Positions 10,739 to 21,371 are shown, counted from the first letter of the stretch. The stretch is 64,000 bases of DNA from Chamaelirium japonicum (GCA_947650365.1 OX393549.1:29603209-29667208), one strand, 5' to 3'. Numbers and translations are program-made. The notes: generated by a model not told the origin, from the letters alone.

Positions 10739-11844
10739 TTGCTTGACCTCAACGTCCTTGATCGTCGGTTCGCGACGTCGATCGTGCTTTTGGTGTCGGC
10801 TTTGGCTTGGCTTTGGCGTGGCTCTGGCTTTTGCTTTGCTTTGACGCTTGCACTTGAACCCCCTGCCGCTCCAGCACCCGTTCCCCTGGCTTCGCCTCCC
10901 GCAAGGGGCCAGGAGGAAGCGGGCTCCCAGGAGGGTCTGGGGGACCTGGTCTATAGGTCCCCCAGCTTCGTGGACATTGGCTCCGACTCCGAGTCCACAA
11001 GCTCGGAGTCGGAGGCCAAAGAAGCCAGGGCGGACCCTCCAACCCCGCCAGCAGCCGGAGCTCGCCCGGGGGAGGTGCCAGCCCCCACTCCTTCTCCCAG
11101 CGCGCTGCCTCCTACCGAAGCTCCGGGAGGCCCCAGCGCGGGCTCCTCGGCGGAGGAGGGGAGGGTGCCGTACTACTTGTGGCAGCTGCTGGGCCGCAAC
11201 ATCTTCGCCCGTGCCCCCTTCGCTTCTATAAGCGAACGCTTGGCCGAGGTATCTCTCCCTTCTCCTATCTCCACGCAAAATCTCATTTTTTTGCTAACTC
11301 TTTCATCTTTCTCATGCAGGCGGAGAAGAAGAGCCAGGCACTGGCCGTTGAGGTCGCCGGGGCCGGGAAGGCGCTTGCCACCTTGTTCGACGATTCCTTT
11401 CGGGGGTCCGAGCGTAAGGTGGATGAGCACATCCACGAGCTCCAGCGGGCTAACCAGGCCGTGGCGCTGAAGGAGGTGGAAGAACTTCGGCAGAGGGTTG
11501 CGACCCTCATGTTAGGCGTGGCCGAGTTGGAGACGGCCCAACTCAAAACCTCCGACGACCTCAAAAAGGTCAAGGCGGAGCGGGACGAGGCCGTGTTCGC
11601 CCGAGAAGCCGCTCAGAAAGAGGCGGCTCAACTCCAAGGCGAGGTCGCTGCCCTGAAGACAGAGATCGCCGCTCTGAAGGAGACGCACGCCGACAGCCTC
11701 CGGGCTCAGCAAGGTCGCCTCCAGGCTCAGCTGGACGATCTCCTCAAGAAAGGCGCCCTGGCCGCTGTGGAGAAATATAAGACCGAAAGGTCGAAGAAGC
11801 GGCGCCGAGGGGACGACAGCGGGGCGGAGACCAGCAAGCCTTGA
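10739..11844 (+). CDS. Antisense additional ORF of Tat A, two exons, coiled coil
   Basis: Runs opposite to gag-pol, between INT and the missing 3' LTR. The exon 1 frame (open from 10694, no ATG; counted here from 10739) ends at 11248. The intron 11249-11319 (71 bp) has GT..AG with a pyrimidine-rich CTTTCTCATGCAG acceptor and is phase 0. Exon 2 is 11320-11844. From 10739 the joined frame is 344 codons: a Pro/Ser-rich acidic N-terminal half (DSESTSSESEAKEA), a WQLLGRNIF segment, then a long charged coiled coil (LKTSDDLKKVKAERDEAV, QLQGEVAALKTEIAALKE) and a basic tail KKRRRGDD resembling a nuclear signal. The lack of an in-frame ATG means the start is lost or lies in an upstream exon. Additional antisense ORFs at this position are known in Tat-lineage elements such as Grande and RIRE2; their function is unknown. 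Confidence 0.6.
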
Positions 11845-11871
11845 GCTCGCCTGTCTTTGTAACCGCTCTTG

Positions 11872-11895
11872 TAATTTTTGTTGATCAATGAAAGT
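11872..11895 (+). terminator. Possible poly(A) signal region for the antisense ORF
   Basis: Within 50 bases after the antisense stop there is TTGTAATTTTTGTTG followed by AATGAA (11887-11892). This resembles a plant near-upstream polyadenylation element. It is consistent with, but does not prove, plus-strand transcription. Confidence 0.3.
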
Positions 11896-12359
11896 TCTTT
11901 AGTCCGCCCTTTTGTGTTTACTTTCTCTGTGTTGCTTTCTTTCTTTCTGCGAGTCTGCTTTAGAAATTTTGCAGCGATCTCAAGGGTGATACCCCAGGCG
12001 AGGCAACTAATTCGATTCAACCATTTTTATTTTAAAATATATGCAAACGAAAAGCTCGGCATGCTCGCTAAATCTTGCTATAATCTCTGAGCCCGGAAAA
12101 GAAAAAGACGAGCGAACCAAATAACTTCAAAAATTTCCCTATGCTCAGAGATTTAAATCAATTTTATTTTAAAGAAAACTAGTAAATGCTAGCTGCCCCC
12201 TGCCCGGTTAATTACCCCCAAGGATCCTGATCACTGGACATGCCCTTTGAGGGGTTACCAAGGGATGTTCGGCCTACCTGAAAGGGGGATCGCCCTTTTC
12301 AAGTTTCCCTAGATCGCGCCGGGATGCTTCCGTTCATGGCTGGTGAACGCGAAGGATCC

Positions 12360-12545
12360 CGGCTAGGCTTTAAGTCCCCTTGACAGCGGACTACCCTGGA
12401 AATCTCAAGGTCGCCTACTGGCGGCCTCTGAGGAGCCCAGTCTTGCTTTAAGTCCGCGTGGCGGCGGACTACCCCGGGAATTTCAAGGTCGCTTGCTGGC
12501 GGCCTCTGAGAAACCCGATTCTGTTTTAAGTTCGCACAACAGCGG
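12360..12545. repeat. 78-bp tandem repeat in Tat A, about 2.4 units
   Basis: The marker YTTTAAGT recurs at 12368, 12446 and 12524, exactly 78 bases apart. Each unit contains GCGGACTACC and TCAAGGTCGC..GGCGGCCTCTGA. It lies between the pol stop and the end of the antisense ORF. The neighbouring noncoding sequence (11900-12360, 12546-12678) holds no recognised feature. Confidence 0.75.
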
Positions 12546-12678
12546 ACTGTACCGTTATAGAAATCACATATTTTGCGAGCTTCTTATATGCCGAGCTTCT
12601 AGACTTGGATTCTCTGGTGAAACCGCCATTGTTCATTCATAACTTTCGTAGATGTCATTACAAAAGGTCGCCGAAACT

Positions 12679-15589
12679 CTACGCGTAATACTTTCGGAGG
12701 TACAAAACATTCCAAGGTCGCTCGAGTAGGTCGCCCTCAGCAGTCATCAACTGGTAGGCCCCGGATCCTAATGCCTGGTTCACTATATAGGGGCCTTCCC
12801 AGTTCGCCGTGAGCTTTCCGGCGTTGGACTCTTACGTGTTTGCGAACACTTTTCTCATCACCAGGTCGCCGGTTTTGAACGCTCGATGGCGGACTTTCTT
12901 ATCGTAGACGCGCTTCATTTCTTGTCTGTACCCGGCGAGGTGCAGGTTGGCGCGCTCCCGTCGTTCTTCGAGCTGATCGAGGGAGTTGGAAAGCAGTTTA
13001 TCATTGTCGACCTCCTCCGCTGCGAGCCTTCTCTAGTGGGTAGCTCGGCTTCTATGGGTAGTACTCCTTCGCATCCATAAGTGAGACCGAAAGGCGACTC
13101 GTTAGTTCAGTGACGTGGAGTAGTGCGATAGGCCCATAGGACGCCGTCGAGCTCCTGCTCCCACAGTCCCTTTTTTCCTTCCAATCTCTTCTTGAGGTTG
13201 TCTAGGATTACGCGATTCGTGGCTTCTGCCTGCCCATTGCTCTGGGGGTAACTTGGAGAGGAAAACCTTAGGTCGACCCCGTATTCGGCACAAAAGCTTT
13301 TGATCAAGTGATTGTCGAACTGACGACCATTATCGGTAATAAGTATTCGGGGTAGACCGAACCGACAAAAAATGTTCTTCCAAAGGAAGTCTTTCACCTG
13401 TTTTTCACCTATCTTAGCTAGCGGGACCGCTTCCACCCATTTGGTGAAGTAGTCGGTGGCTACCAAGATGAATTTCTTCTACCGGGCTGACTGAGTGAAA
13501 GGTCCCACAATATCGAGCCCCCACTGCTGGAATGGCCAAGGGCTCACCAGAGGGTGCAGCTCTACTGCGGGCATGTGATTCGTCGTGGCGTGCTTCTGGC
13601 ATTGAATGCACCTTCGGGCGATCTTCAACGCATCTTGCTCGAGGGTGGGCCACCAATATCCTTGCCTCCTTACCTTTGCAGCCAGAGACCGGCCACCTGC
13701 GTGGTTTCCCAGCTCGCCTAAATAGATGCAATTTAAAACCTCTTCGGTTTCGGGGTGCTCAATACAACGAAGATTTGGCCCGCCGAAGGATTTTCTAAAA
13801 AGGCGATCCCAGCGAATGAGATAGCGGCCAGCGCACTTCTCCATTCGCCGAGCTTCTTCCCTGTCTTCCGGGAGATCGCCCTTCTGAAGAAAATAAATAA
13901 CAGGCGCGGTCCATCCGCCAGGTGACACGTCGGCCGACACTTGGTTAACGGCGGGCTCCGCTAGTTCGAGCCGAGAATGACTTTGGACTTCGATGAAAAT
14001 CTGGCGAGCTTCCGATCCTCCCAGCAGGGAGGCGGCATTTGCCAACGCGTCAGCCCGCCTATTATCGGCCCGTGGCACTTGTTCGAAGGAAATTCTCTCG
14101 AATTCCGCGGCCCTACCTTTCACTAGGTCTATGTAGCCCGCCATTCGCGTATCTCGAAAGGCGTAATCCCTGTTGATTTGACAAATGATTAGCTGGGAAT
14201 CGCTAAAGACTTTCACCCGTTTGGCGCCTACTTCTCGCGCGAGCTCTAGTCCGGCCAATAGCGCCTCGTATTCTGCTTCGTTGTTGGTGGCAGCGAAATC
14301 TAGCCGGACCGATTTCTCGAGGAGTATCACCTGGGTGATTAGCGCAACCCCGATCCCGGCCCCCAAAGCGTTAGAGGAGCCATCGACGAATAGTTCCCAC
14401 TCCACTATCTCTGATTGCTTTGCTGGGGGAAGCTCGCCCTGATCACTTAAGAACCTCGCCTTCCCAGGGTGTGCCTCAGTTGGCTCATCCTCCTGGTATT
14501 GAACCGGTTCTTCTATGGGGAAGTCCGCCAAGAAATCAGCAAGGGCCTGCCCTTTGATAGCAACTCGAGGGACATACTCCAGGCCGTAGGCGGCGAGCTC
14601 GGCGGACCATCGATAAAGCCTCTCTGCTACCGAGGGTCGGGAGAGCGCGCTCTTCAAAGGGTGCTCCGTGATAACTTTGACGGTATGCGCCGAGAAGTAT
14701 GGGTGAAGTTTTCTTGCGGTAAGGACCAAGGCCAATGCGACCTTCTCGATTGGTCGATACCGGAGTTCCACGGGAAGCATTGTATGACTCACGAAGTAAA
14801 TAGGCCGCTCTACTTTTGCTTCTTCCACCACGAGGACCCCGCTTACCGCATTCTCAGTGACCGCAAGATACACGCCCAGCTCGGCGCCCTCCTTTGGTGC
14901 CGCTAGAATTGGCGGGCTAGCCAAATAATCCTTGATCTTCTGAAAAGCGAGCTCGCATTTTTCGTCCCAGCGTATGCTTGCCCCCTTCCGAAGCAGTTCG
15001 AAGAGAGGTCAGCAATTATCTGAAGATTTGGAGATAAACTGGTTCAACGCGGCTATTCGCCCGCTCAATCTTTGAACCTCCTGCCGTGTTCTTGGTGCGG
15101 GCATCTCAACGAGTGCTCGGATTTGCCCAGGATCGGCCTCGATCCCCCTATGGGTGACCAGGTACCCTAGGAACTTTCCGGAAGTCACCCCGAATACGCA
15201 CTTGGCTGGGTTTAGCCTCATCTGAAATTTTCGCAAAACCTCAAAGATTTTGCGAAGATCGGCAACATGCCCTTCTCGCTCTCGACTCTTTACCAGGAGG
15301 TCGTCTACATAAACTTCGACATTTCTGCCGATCTGATCTTTAAACATCTGAGTGACTAACCTTTGGTAGGTCACTCCCGCGTTCTTAAGTCCAAACGACA
15401 TTACCCGATAACAGAAAAGCTTCTGGTAGCCCACCCCAGAATAGAGGACGGTCTTCTCCTGATCGTCAATATGGAGAGGTATCTGATTATACCCAGAATA
15501 CCCGTCCATAAAGGATAAGGCCTGGAATCCGACAGCGGCGTCGACCAGCGCGCCAATCCGTGGAAGAGGGAATCCGTCCTTCGGGCATG
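12679..15589 (-). pseudogene. pol: Tat A pol, distal part: RT C-terminal part, RNase H, second RNase H, integrase
   Basis: Starts at the nested-insertion junction. RT continues with SFMDGYSGYNQIPL and the catalytic YVDD (about 15300). RNase H follows (from VYLAVTEN to YGLEYVPR). A second RNase H comes next, with FVDGSSN, EAEYEALL, SDSQL and ADALA acidic residues (D181, E218, D242, D292 of the 13479-14924 frame), the Tat-clade signature. Integrase has a zinc-finger region ending RRCIQCQK, then WGLDIVGPF, ITDNGRQF and GQAEATNR with D-35-E spacing, and a C-terminal NWEGPY module ending in TAG at 12679. Lesions: TGA at 15009-15011 (the other copy has Arg CGA), TAG at 13479-13481, a TGA at about 13107, a frameshift near 13035 and TAA at 12832-12834. 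Confidence 0.88.
15585..15589. repeat. Target-site duplication GCATG (left)
   Basis: Matches GCATG at 30287-30291. The two copies flank the nested Athila element. Excising one copy plus the element rebuilds the Tat sequence exactly as in Tat B. Confidence 0.95.
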
Positions 15590-18500
15590 TGTTGTGATTT
15601 TAAATTGTTATACCGCAAGTGCACGACGTCTATCTGATAGACAGTGGCAAATACGGGTCGATCCCACAGAGACTTGGATGAAAACTAATTAAAGAAAAAT
15701 TAAAACTAATTAATTTTATATTTTAGTTTAATTTGATGATTGATTTTTGTGAAATTGTTTTGTAACGGAAAATACGGAAAGCAAAACTGAAAGCTAGTAA
15801 AGGTTACGGTTGTAATCTATATGGAGAGACATTCTAAGCTCTAGAATCCGCACAAGTAGCGATCTAAACTATACTTTTAGATGATTTCCAGGATGTTCAC
15901 GGAGATACGAAGTCAATCTATCTCCGTGGATGATATTCAATGGAGCACTATTATGATCACGAATGTAGTGATCTTCCTCGCTTTAATGGAATAAGCCAGA
16001 AATAATTCTCCGTAAAATTCGGAGTAATAACAGAAGCTAACACTATGTAATGATTCTCCGTAAAACTACTCGTAATGACGAAGAATAAAACTATGAGATA
16101 AACCTCTGTAGAACTCTAATAATAACGGAGAATAAAGCTAACTTATTACAGAAATTTTAATCAAGCATGAATGAGCAAAGAGCACTTTATTTTCATTAAA
16201 CGCACTAAAATATGGAAATCAAATAAGAGCATGGTTTAGATACAACTACAAGGCTTCATCCAGAACTTAGAGCGGTGATTTAGCCTCGGATGGCCATGTG
16301 ATGCTGATGGCGGATGCTTCTTTGAAGATGATGAACCCGGCGACGATTGCGACGTGGATGGAGCTCGGCTTGGCTTGGAGACAGTTGCGTGGCTCGGAGA
16401 TGATGAAGAGGGTGAAGATGGCCCCGGTTCGGTCGTCTAAAGCTCCGGTGGTGATGAAGATGGAGATAGTGGACTTCGGTTTGATGATACCAAGAGCTCC
16501 CCCCTAGGTTCGTCCTCCCCCCTTATATAGGATAGAGAGAGAGAGAGAAAAGAGAGAGAGACGTCCGGTTGGCTTGGTCCCAAAAGAGAAGGAAACAAAA
16601 AAAAAGAAATAAGCGAGAGAGAAGTCCGGACTGTTGTGTCCGGTTAGAGAGATAAGGAAAGATGGAGAGAAGGAAAGAGAGTCCGAGAGAGAAAGAGAAT
16701 CCCGGATGGCAAGGATCTATGGAGAGAAGTCCGGAGCAAGAGAGAGAGAAGTTCGGCTGGAGAGAGAGTAGGAAACGGGAGAGAGATGGATACAGCTTGG
16801 TTCTAGAGAGAAGTTCGGCTGGTTTTAGAGAGAGAAAATCGGTGGAGGGAGAGGAACGTCCGGAGTTGGAGAGAGAGAATCCCGTAGAGAGAGAAGAACG
16901 GGAGGAGAGAGAGACGAGTGCCTGGTTTGTAGGAGGAGAGAGAGGCGCTATCGGGAGAAGAGAGAGAGAGAAAAACCAGGCGGAGAGAGAGGAGAGTTCG
17001 GTGGGGGTTGATGCACGGGCCGGGTGTGTGCAGCTGGTTGCATGCCATCGGATGGCTGTGATTCAGTGGGGAAGAGAGGAACGGACGACTGGGCTGTTGG
17101 GTCTCGGTCGGGTAAGAAGGGACACGGGCCGGCCGGCTGTGATTGTGAATCGAGTTTTAAAGGGCTGCATGCGTTCACATGCATGCAGTCCCTTTGCATG
17201 CTGATGCACTGGACCGGAGCTGATGGTGCACGGGTGCTAGGGGTGAGCGTCGGTTTTGTCGGTCGGTTTCGGTGTCGGTTTTGTCGGTTTTATTTTTTTT
17301 CGGTTTTCGAAAAATCAAAACCGAAACCGAAACCGAAATGGTCGGTTTTTGTCGGTTTGGTGTGATCGGTTTTCGGTTCGGTTTCGGTTCGGTTTCGGTT
17401 AATATGAGTTATGCTAGAACCCTTGGCTCTTGAATCTTAATCGTCAGTTCATCACAAATAAGTGGATGATTATGTTCTTACATAGTGCCAAAATGAAAGT
17501 TCAAAGCAAAATCAACCGACGTTCACTCTTTTGAAGCATTGTAGATCTAACATAATTACTTCGTACTTGCACTTACTGTAAACAAAAGTATTATGGCCGT
17601 TGTGTTTATGATTTAAGAAGCCGGGTCGGTTTTTTCGGTTTCGGTTCGGTGTTTCATACCCGGGAACCGAAACCGAAACCGATTTAATCGGTTTTGTCGG
17701 CTCGGTTTGTTTTCGGTTCGATTTAATGTTCGGTTCGGTTATTTCGGTTAAATTTTGGTCGGTTTCGGTTCGGTTAGGCGGTTCGGGTCGGTTTTTGCAC
17801 AGCCCTAACGGGTGCGATTTGTAGGGACGGCTGTGATTTGATTTTGAGTGAAATGCTTTGATCGGTTGGGTCAGGTGCATATGCAGGCATGCATGCACGC
17901 ATGGTTCGGTTTTGCACATGCACATACATGCATGGCTGCTAGGAATGGTAAGGGACGGCTGCGATCGGGTGAGAACAAACGGCTGCGATTAGGTGGCAAG
18001 GAATGTGGAGTGCTGGGTGCAATGAAGTGATGGCCGGGTTTTGGACGGTCGGGATACACATGCATGGGAAAAGACCGGCTGTAATTAAAAGAGATGAAGG
18101 GCTGGGTCTGATGGACGGGATGGACAGAAATGCCATGCATTGTTATTGCATGGAAGGATGGGCAATCGGACGGTTGCGATTAAGTGGAAAGGAGAGGTGG
18201 GTGCACGACCGAGCCGGGCTTTATACTTAAAGACCTGTGGGAATGTGCGGCTTCGATTTAGATGGAAGAAGAGGTCATGAGAGATAATCGGGTTTGTGCG
18301 ATTCGATCGAAGTCTTGGCCATGGTGGGTTTACGGGCGACTTTGTATATAGACGGTCGTGATGGGTACGATGGTGAAATACGAAAAGTAGGGAATGGCCA
18401 ACTTGGGTTGGTTAATGGGTTCAAGCGCAATGGGGTCACGTGGGAAGCTCGGTCACCATCATCCAAATTCATCATCAAATCCATCGTCGCTACTTCGTAT

Positions 18501-18975
18501 TCATGCATTCATCTTCTGGTTCGAGTCTGGCATTGCAGCGGCTTGTTGAAGTACTCCCTCGGCTAGATTCTTCCAAACATCCTTATCTTTATCGTTCTTC
18601 ATAATAGGCCTCCCAACGAGCTGTACCACCTCCATCGGAGCATCGTGGGAATATCCAACACTTTAGTATGATGCCCTTGAACTGACTGCATCGCGAACCG
18701 GGTCAAATTCCCTGAAAAACACACATGAAATGACACTTATCAGATTCAAATGCGATTATCGATAAAAGAATAATTTGGGCTTTCGGGCTCTATATTTTTC
18801 ATGCATGCAATGTATGAGAGCGAACCAATATGCCGTTGGGTTCGTATGAAAGTCTATTATATCATGGTGCAAAGAAACTCATGCAGTTTACGTGTATTAT
18901 GAAAGTTTTACGTAAGAAACTGACGCTATGTGCATGATAAAGAAAGGATAATTCGCACCAAATGGACGCTCATCA
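15590..18975 (-). repeat. 3' LTR of Athila element
   Basis: In sense it begins TGATGAGCGTCC (18975) and ends AAAATCACAACA (15590). It is 3,386 bp because a hAT MITE plus its 8-bp duplication (578 bp) is inserted; without that it is 2,808 bp, exactly the length of the 5' LTR. It contains a GA/CT-rich tract (16540-16990), a sense TATATAAG (16529-16522) and AATAAA (16191-16186). Short open frames inside it are identical in both LTRs and have no protein signature. Confidence 0.95.
17238..17807. mobile_element. hAT-type MITE 3 (570 bp) in the Athila 3' LTR
   Basis: Perfect 8-bp duplication ACGGGTGC (17230-17237 and 17808-17815). Ends are TAGGGGTGAGC and, on the opposite strand, TAGGGCTGTGC. The subterminal sequence is dense in CGGTTTCGGTT. 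The 5' LTR at the equivalent site (about 29126) has a single ACGGGTGC and no insertion, so this is the youngest visible event in the nest. No transposase frame. Confidence 0.95.
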
Positions 18976-18985
18976 CACCCCCAAA
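18976..18985 (-). promoter_or_regulatory. Polypurine tract of Athila element
   Basis: Sense TTTGGGGGTG directly abuts the 3' LTR start TGATGAG. It is preceded by CTCGAGGGCGAGCAAGATTTAAG, a context common upstream of the 3' LTR in this clade. This is the likely plus-strand primer. Confidence 0.85.
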
Positions 18986-20386
18986 CTTAAATCTTGCTCG
19001 CCCTCGAGTAAGAAAAGAAAAATAAACAAAGTAAATGATAAAATAAAAACTCCTAACTCACTTTCGTAGGAATCGCGATTGCACTTAGCATGTGCAACAA
19101 GCCTTTAAACCCCTGGGTTACCCCAGTGGACGAGTTTTGTCTCGTGAGGGTTTGCAGTGAATCTACCCACAAAATTCAAAATTTTTATTTTTTATTTTTT
19201 TAATAAAATAAAAAATAAAAATAAGAAATAAGAAAAGTCGATTTCGCAGAATAATTTAAAAGTACTCAAAAATAGAATTTCTAAGGCACAAGACTCACAA
19301 GGTATCTAGCCCAAGCTTCGGCTTTCGAAGTAAGCACTTTAGGTTCTAACTATTAGTTTCCCGTTAGAAAAGGTCAAGGTCAACTATGCTCGAGTGCACG
19401 GTGCTGTCTGGGCAAAACACAACTGGGGGTTTTGGTTCTCTACCCTCATATCATTCTAACAGTCTCCTAGAACGGTCAAAGTCGACCTTAGAACCTGAGT
19501 CAAAACCAGCTAATCTAGACAGGCTAGTGAGAGTTGTGGATATTCACCTTAATACCTTTCGGCTTTATATGTGATATTCCAGTTTCCCCACATTGTTTAT
19601 AGCGACGGCTTTCACACTATTTTTCTTTTTTCTTTTCTTTTTTTTTTTTTCTTTTTTTTTTCCGGTCTCATTTTTTTCTGGATCTAATTATATATCCCTT
19701 CCTAACTTGTACCATGCTAGCTGCACTCTATGCCCATGACACGCTGCCAACGCTCTCATGAGTTAGGTAGCCATCCTCATGTTGCCTTTATATTTGATTC
19801 ACTCTGCATCCATAGGATCATTCTCATAACCCTATCAACCAGGCTTCACTCATACTAGGGCATACAGGTTAAGACTTTTATATAATTAGGTCCTAGACCA
19901 TGCTAATAGGTAGCCCTTTCCGCTATACCTTAGAATTCACTGGTCGCCTTTCTAATAATACTTTTTTTTTTTTTTTAAACCAAGTGAACCAGATCCGCAT
20001 GGTTCATCAGGACTCCAAGTGACTATTAGGTGATATGAAAGCTTTGAATCTAGACCCTAGAGGTGTAAGCCAGATGTGAAGTGAAAGTCAAGTCTAGTTT
20101 GTTTTGACAATCTCTAAAAGGTTACTAAGGGTCAGAACCATATTAGACATACTTTTTCTAGCTAATCCTTGGACTTTATACCTTGATTATCAGGTGCCTT
20201 ATAGTCCTATTCGAGTACGATAAAATTATATTACAAAACCTGAAATAAAGGTGAACTATATAGATTTTTTTTTTTTTTTTTTTTGAATAAAACGAAGCGG
20301 AAGGCAAAAGTAATACGATAAGAAACACAAATATGAAAAAGAAAATAAAAACATGCAAATGCAAATTCCTATAGATTTCTATACGA
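18986..20386 (-). other. Athila 3' noncoding region
   Basis: About 1.4 kb without a supported gene between the structured element and the PPT. In sense it carries several long A-tracts (T-runs on the plus strand near 19630-19665, 19965-19976 and 20263-20284). The plus-strand frame at 19386-19574 has no motif. Confidence 0.6.
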
Positions 20387-20466
20387 ACGCTGTAGTTTTG
20401 GTAGGGGACTATAGACGAGACACACATACGCCAAGACGTATGTGCCGAGCTGTCCCACTACAGCGT
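20387..20466 (-). ncRNA. Structured element, 3' copy
   Basis: Three stacked perfect stems. Outer 10 bp: ACGCTGTAGT (20387-20396) with ACTACAGCGT (20457-20466). Middle 5 bp: GGGAC (20405-20409) with GTCCC (20452-20456). Inner 8 bp: CACATACG (20423-20430) with CGTATGTG (20437-20444) around a 6-base loop. In sense an A-tract lies just upstream (plus-strand T-run 20482-20500). It shares GAGACACACATAC and GTATGTGCCGAGCTG with the 5' copy at 27019-27094 while its outer stem differs. A transcribed cis-acting RNA element is my inference; a DNA cruciform is the alternative. Confidence 0.55.
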
Positions 20467-20556
20467 AAGTTGATGCAAAACTTTTTTTTTTTTTTTTTTT
20501 AAACAAAATATATCAATACGTACTAAATTAAAACGCCCAATGCAAGCAATGAAAAT

Positions 20557-20569
20557 CACCCCCAAACCT
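20557..20569 (-). promoter_or_regulatory. Second PPT-like motif
   Basis: Sense AGGTTTGGGGGTG lies three bases after the stop of the retropepsin-like ORF, preceded by ATTGAGGACAATGT. It closely resembles the true PPT context at 18976-18998, but no LTR follows. It may be a relic of an older 3' end or a secondary plus-strand priming site. Confidence 0.55.
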
Positions 20570-20572
20570 AAA

Positions 20573-21091
20573 TTAGACATTGTCCTCAATGTTCTCGATC
20601 GGTGGTAGGGATATGATATTATGGAATAGTGGGCGTTGAGGCCAGAGTGTGAAATGTTTATGCTGAAAAAGAAAGTTCATAGTGTTAAGTCGCCCGTCGT
20701 ACAACACGTGGTGGTCATATAACCAAGGTCGACCGAGTACTATATCATAAGAATCCATGAGTGCTATGTCAAGAGGGATTACATCAGAGTAATCCTTAAT
20801 TGAAATGGCTGGGTAAACCCTATGTGTGACATCTATTTTGGGAGCCTTAACTAGCCATGCTAATGAATATGGTTCTTTGATGGGGATGTGTTCTATATCG
20901 AGGACATCAGTAAAAGATTTAGAAATTAAATTATTGCAGCTACCGCTATCCACTAAAATAGTAACAGATAGAGCAAAATCCATAAGACATCCAATGGTTT
21001 CGAACACATTTGATCTTTCAAAATGGTCATCAACATCAGTCTCTAATTCTAGGTGGAAAAGTGATGAGACAATATTATCAGATATAGACAT
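20573..21091 (-). CDS. Retropepsin-like ORF downstream of integrase (172 aa)
   Basis: Intact frame, ATG at 21091 with an in-frame TAA 15 bases upstream, stop at 20573-20575. It has the retroviral aspartic protease signature VTILVDSGSCNNLIS (Asp in DSG, about residue 47), then the flap and C-terminal pattern DIVLGRPWLYDHHVLYDGR and FTLWPQRP. This resembles PR domains of other plant Ty3 lineages (the DSGSC..LLGRPW type), not the DLGASVNLLP protease in this element's own gag-pol. It has no RT or gag part and sits where Athila elements may carry an env-like ORF. A strong candidate splice acceptor (CTTATCATTTTCAG, ending at 21201) lies 110 bases upstream. It remains intact although gag-pol of the same copy is broken. 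No signal peptide or membrane segment is visible. Confidence 0.75.
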   Translation of the reverse strand: MSISDNIVSSLFHLELETDVDDHFERSNVFETIGCLMDFALSVTILVDSGSCNNLISKSFTDVLDIEHIPIKEPYSLAWLVKAPKIDVTHRVYPAISIKDYSDVIPLDIALMDSYDIVLGRPWLYDHHVLYDGRLNTMNFLFQHKHFTLWPQRPLFHNIISLPPIENIEDNV

Positions 21092-21200
21092 GAATGCAAG
21101 TGTTTACTAGCAAACCTCCCTTGATATATAGAATGTCTCGTTGTAGTTAAGACGCAGGGGTGCACTCCTCGAGATAGATTCTGAATGAACTAAGTCTTTC

Positions 21201-21214
21201 CTGAAAATGATAAG
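21201..21214 (-). promoter_or_regulatory. Candidate splice acceptor before retropepsin-like ORF
   Basis: Sense TTATCATTTTCAG followed by GAAAG, pyrimidine-rich and AG-terminated, at a position suited to expressing the downstream ORF from a spliced subgenomic RNA. Inference only. Confidence 0.35.
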
Positions 21215-21371
21215 ATAATACCAATTTTTGTCATATAGAAATCAGAAAACAAAAATGCTAATATAAAAATGACGAAAAAACATGTACACATAAATTTGAA
21301 TCATGCAATCTGGGTTACCTCCCAGTAAGTGCTAAGTTTAATGTCGTCAGCCCGACATGGTTCATATGGGA

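Noticed and set aside
10637-11278. 213-codon minus-strand frame overlapping the antisense ORF
   Set aside because: Low-complexity basic translation without a domain; the plus-strand frame has the intron logic and a continuous coiled coil.
14469-14906. 145-codon plus-strand frame, repeated on the opposite strand at 62811-63248
   Set aside because: Shadow of the RNase H coding strand in both Tat copies.
16298-17365. Several open frames in the Athila LTR, repeated at 28187-29877
   Set aside because: They are identical because both LTRs are copies. The GA-rich tract yields open frames by chance, and the sequence is noncoding LTR.
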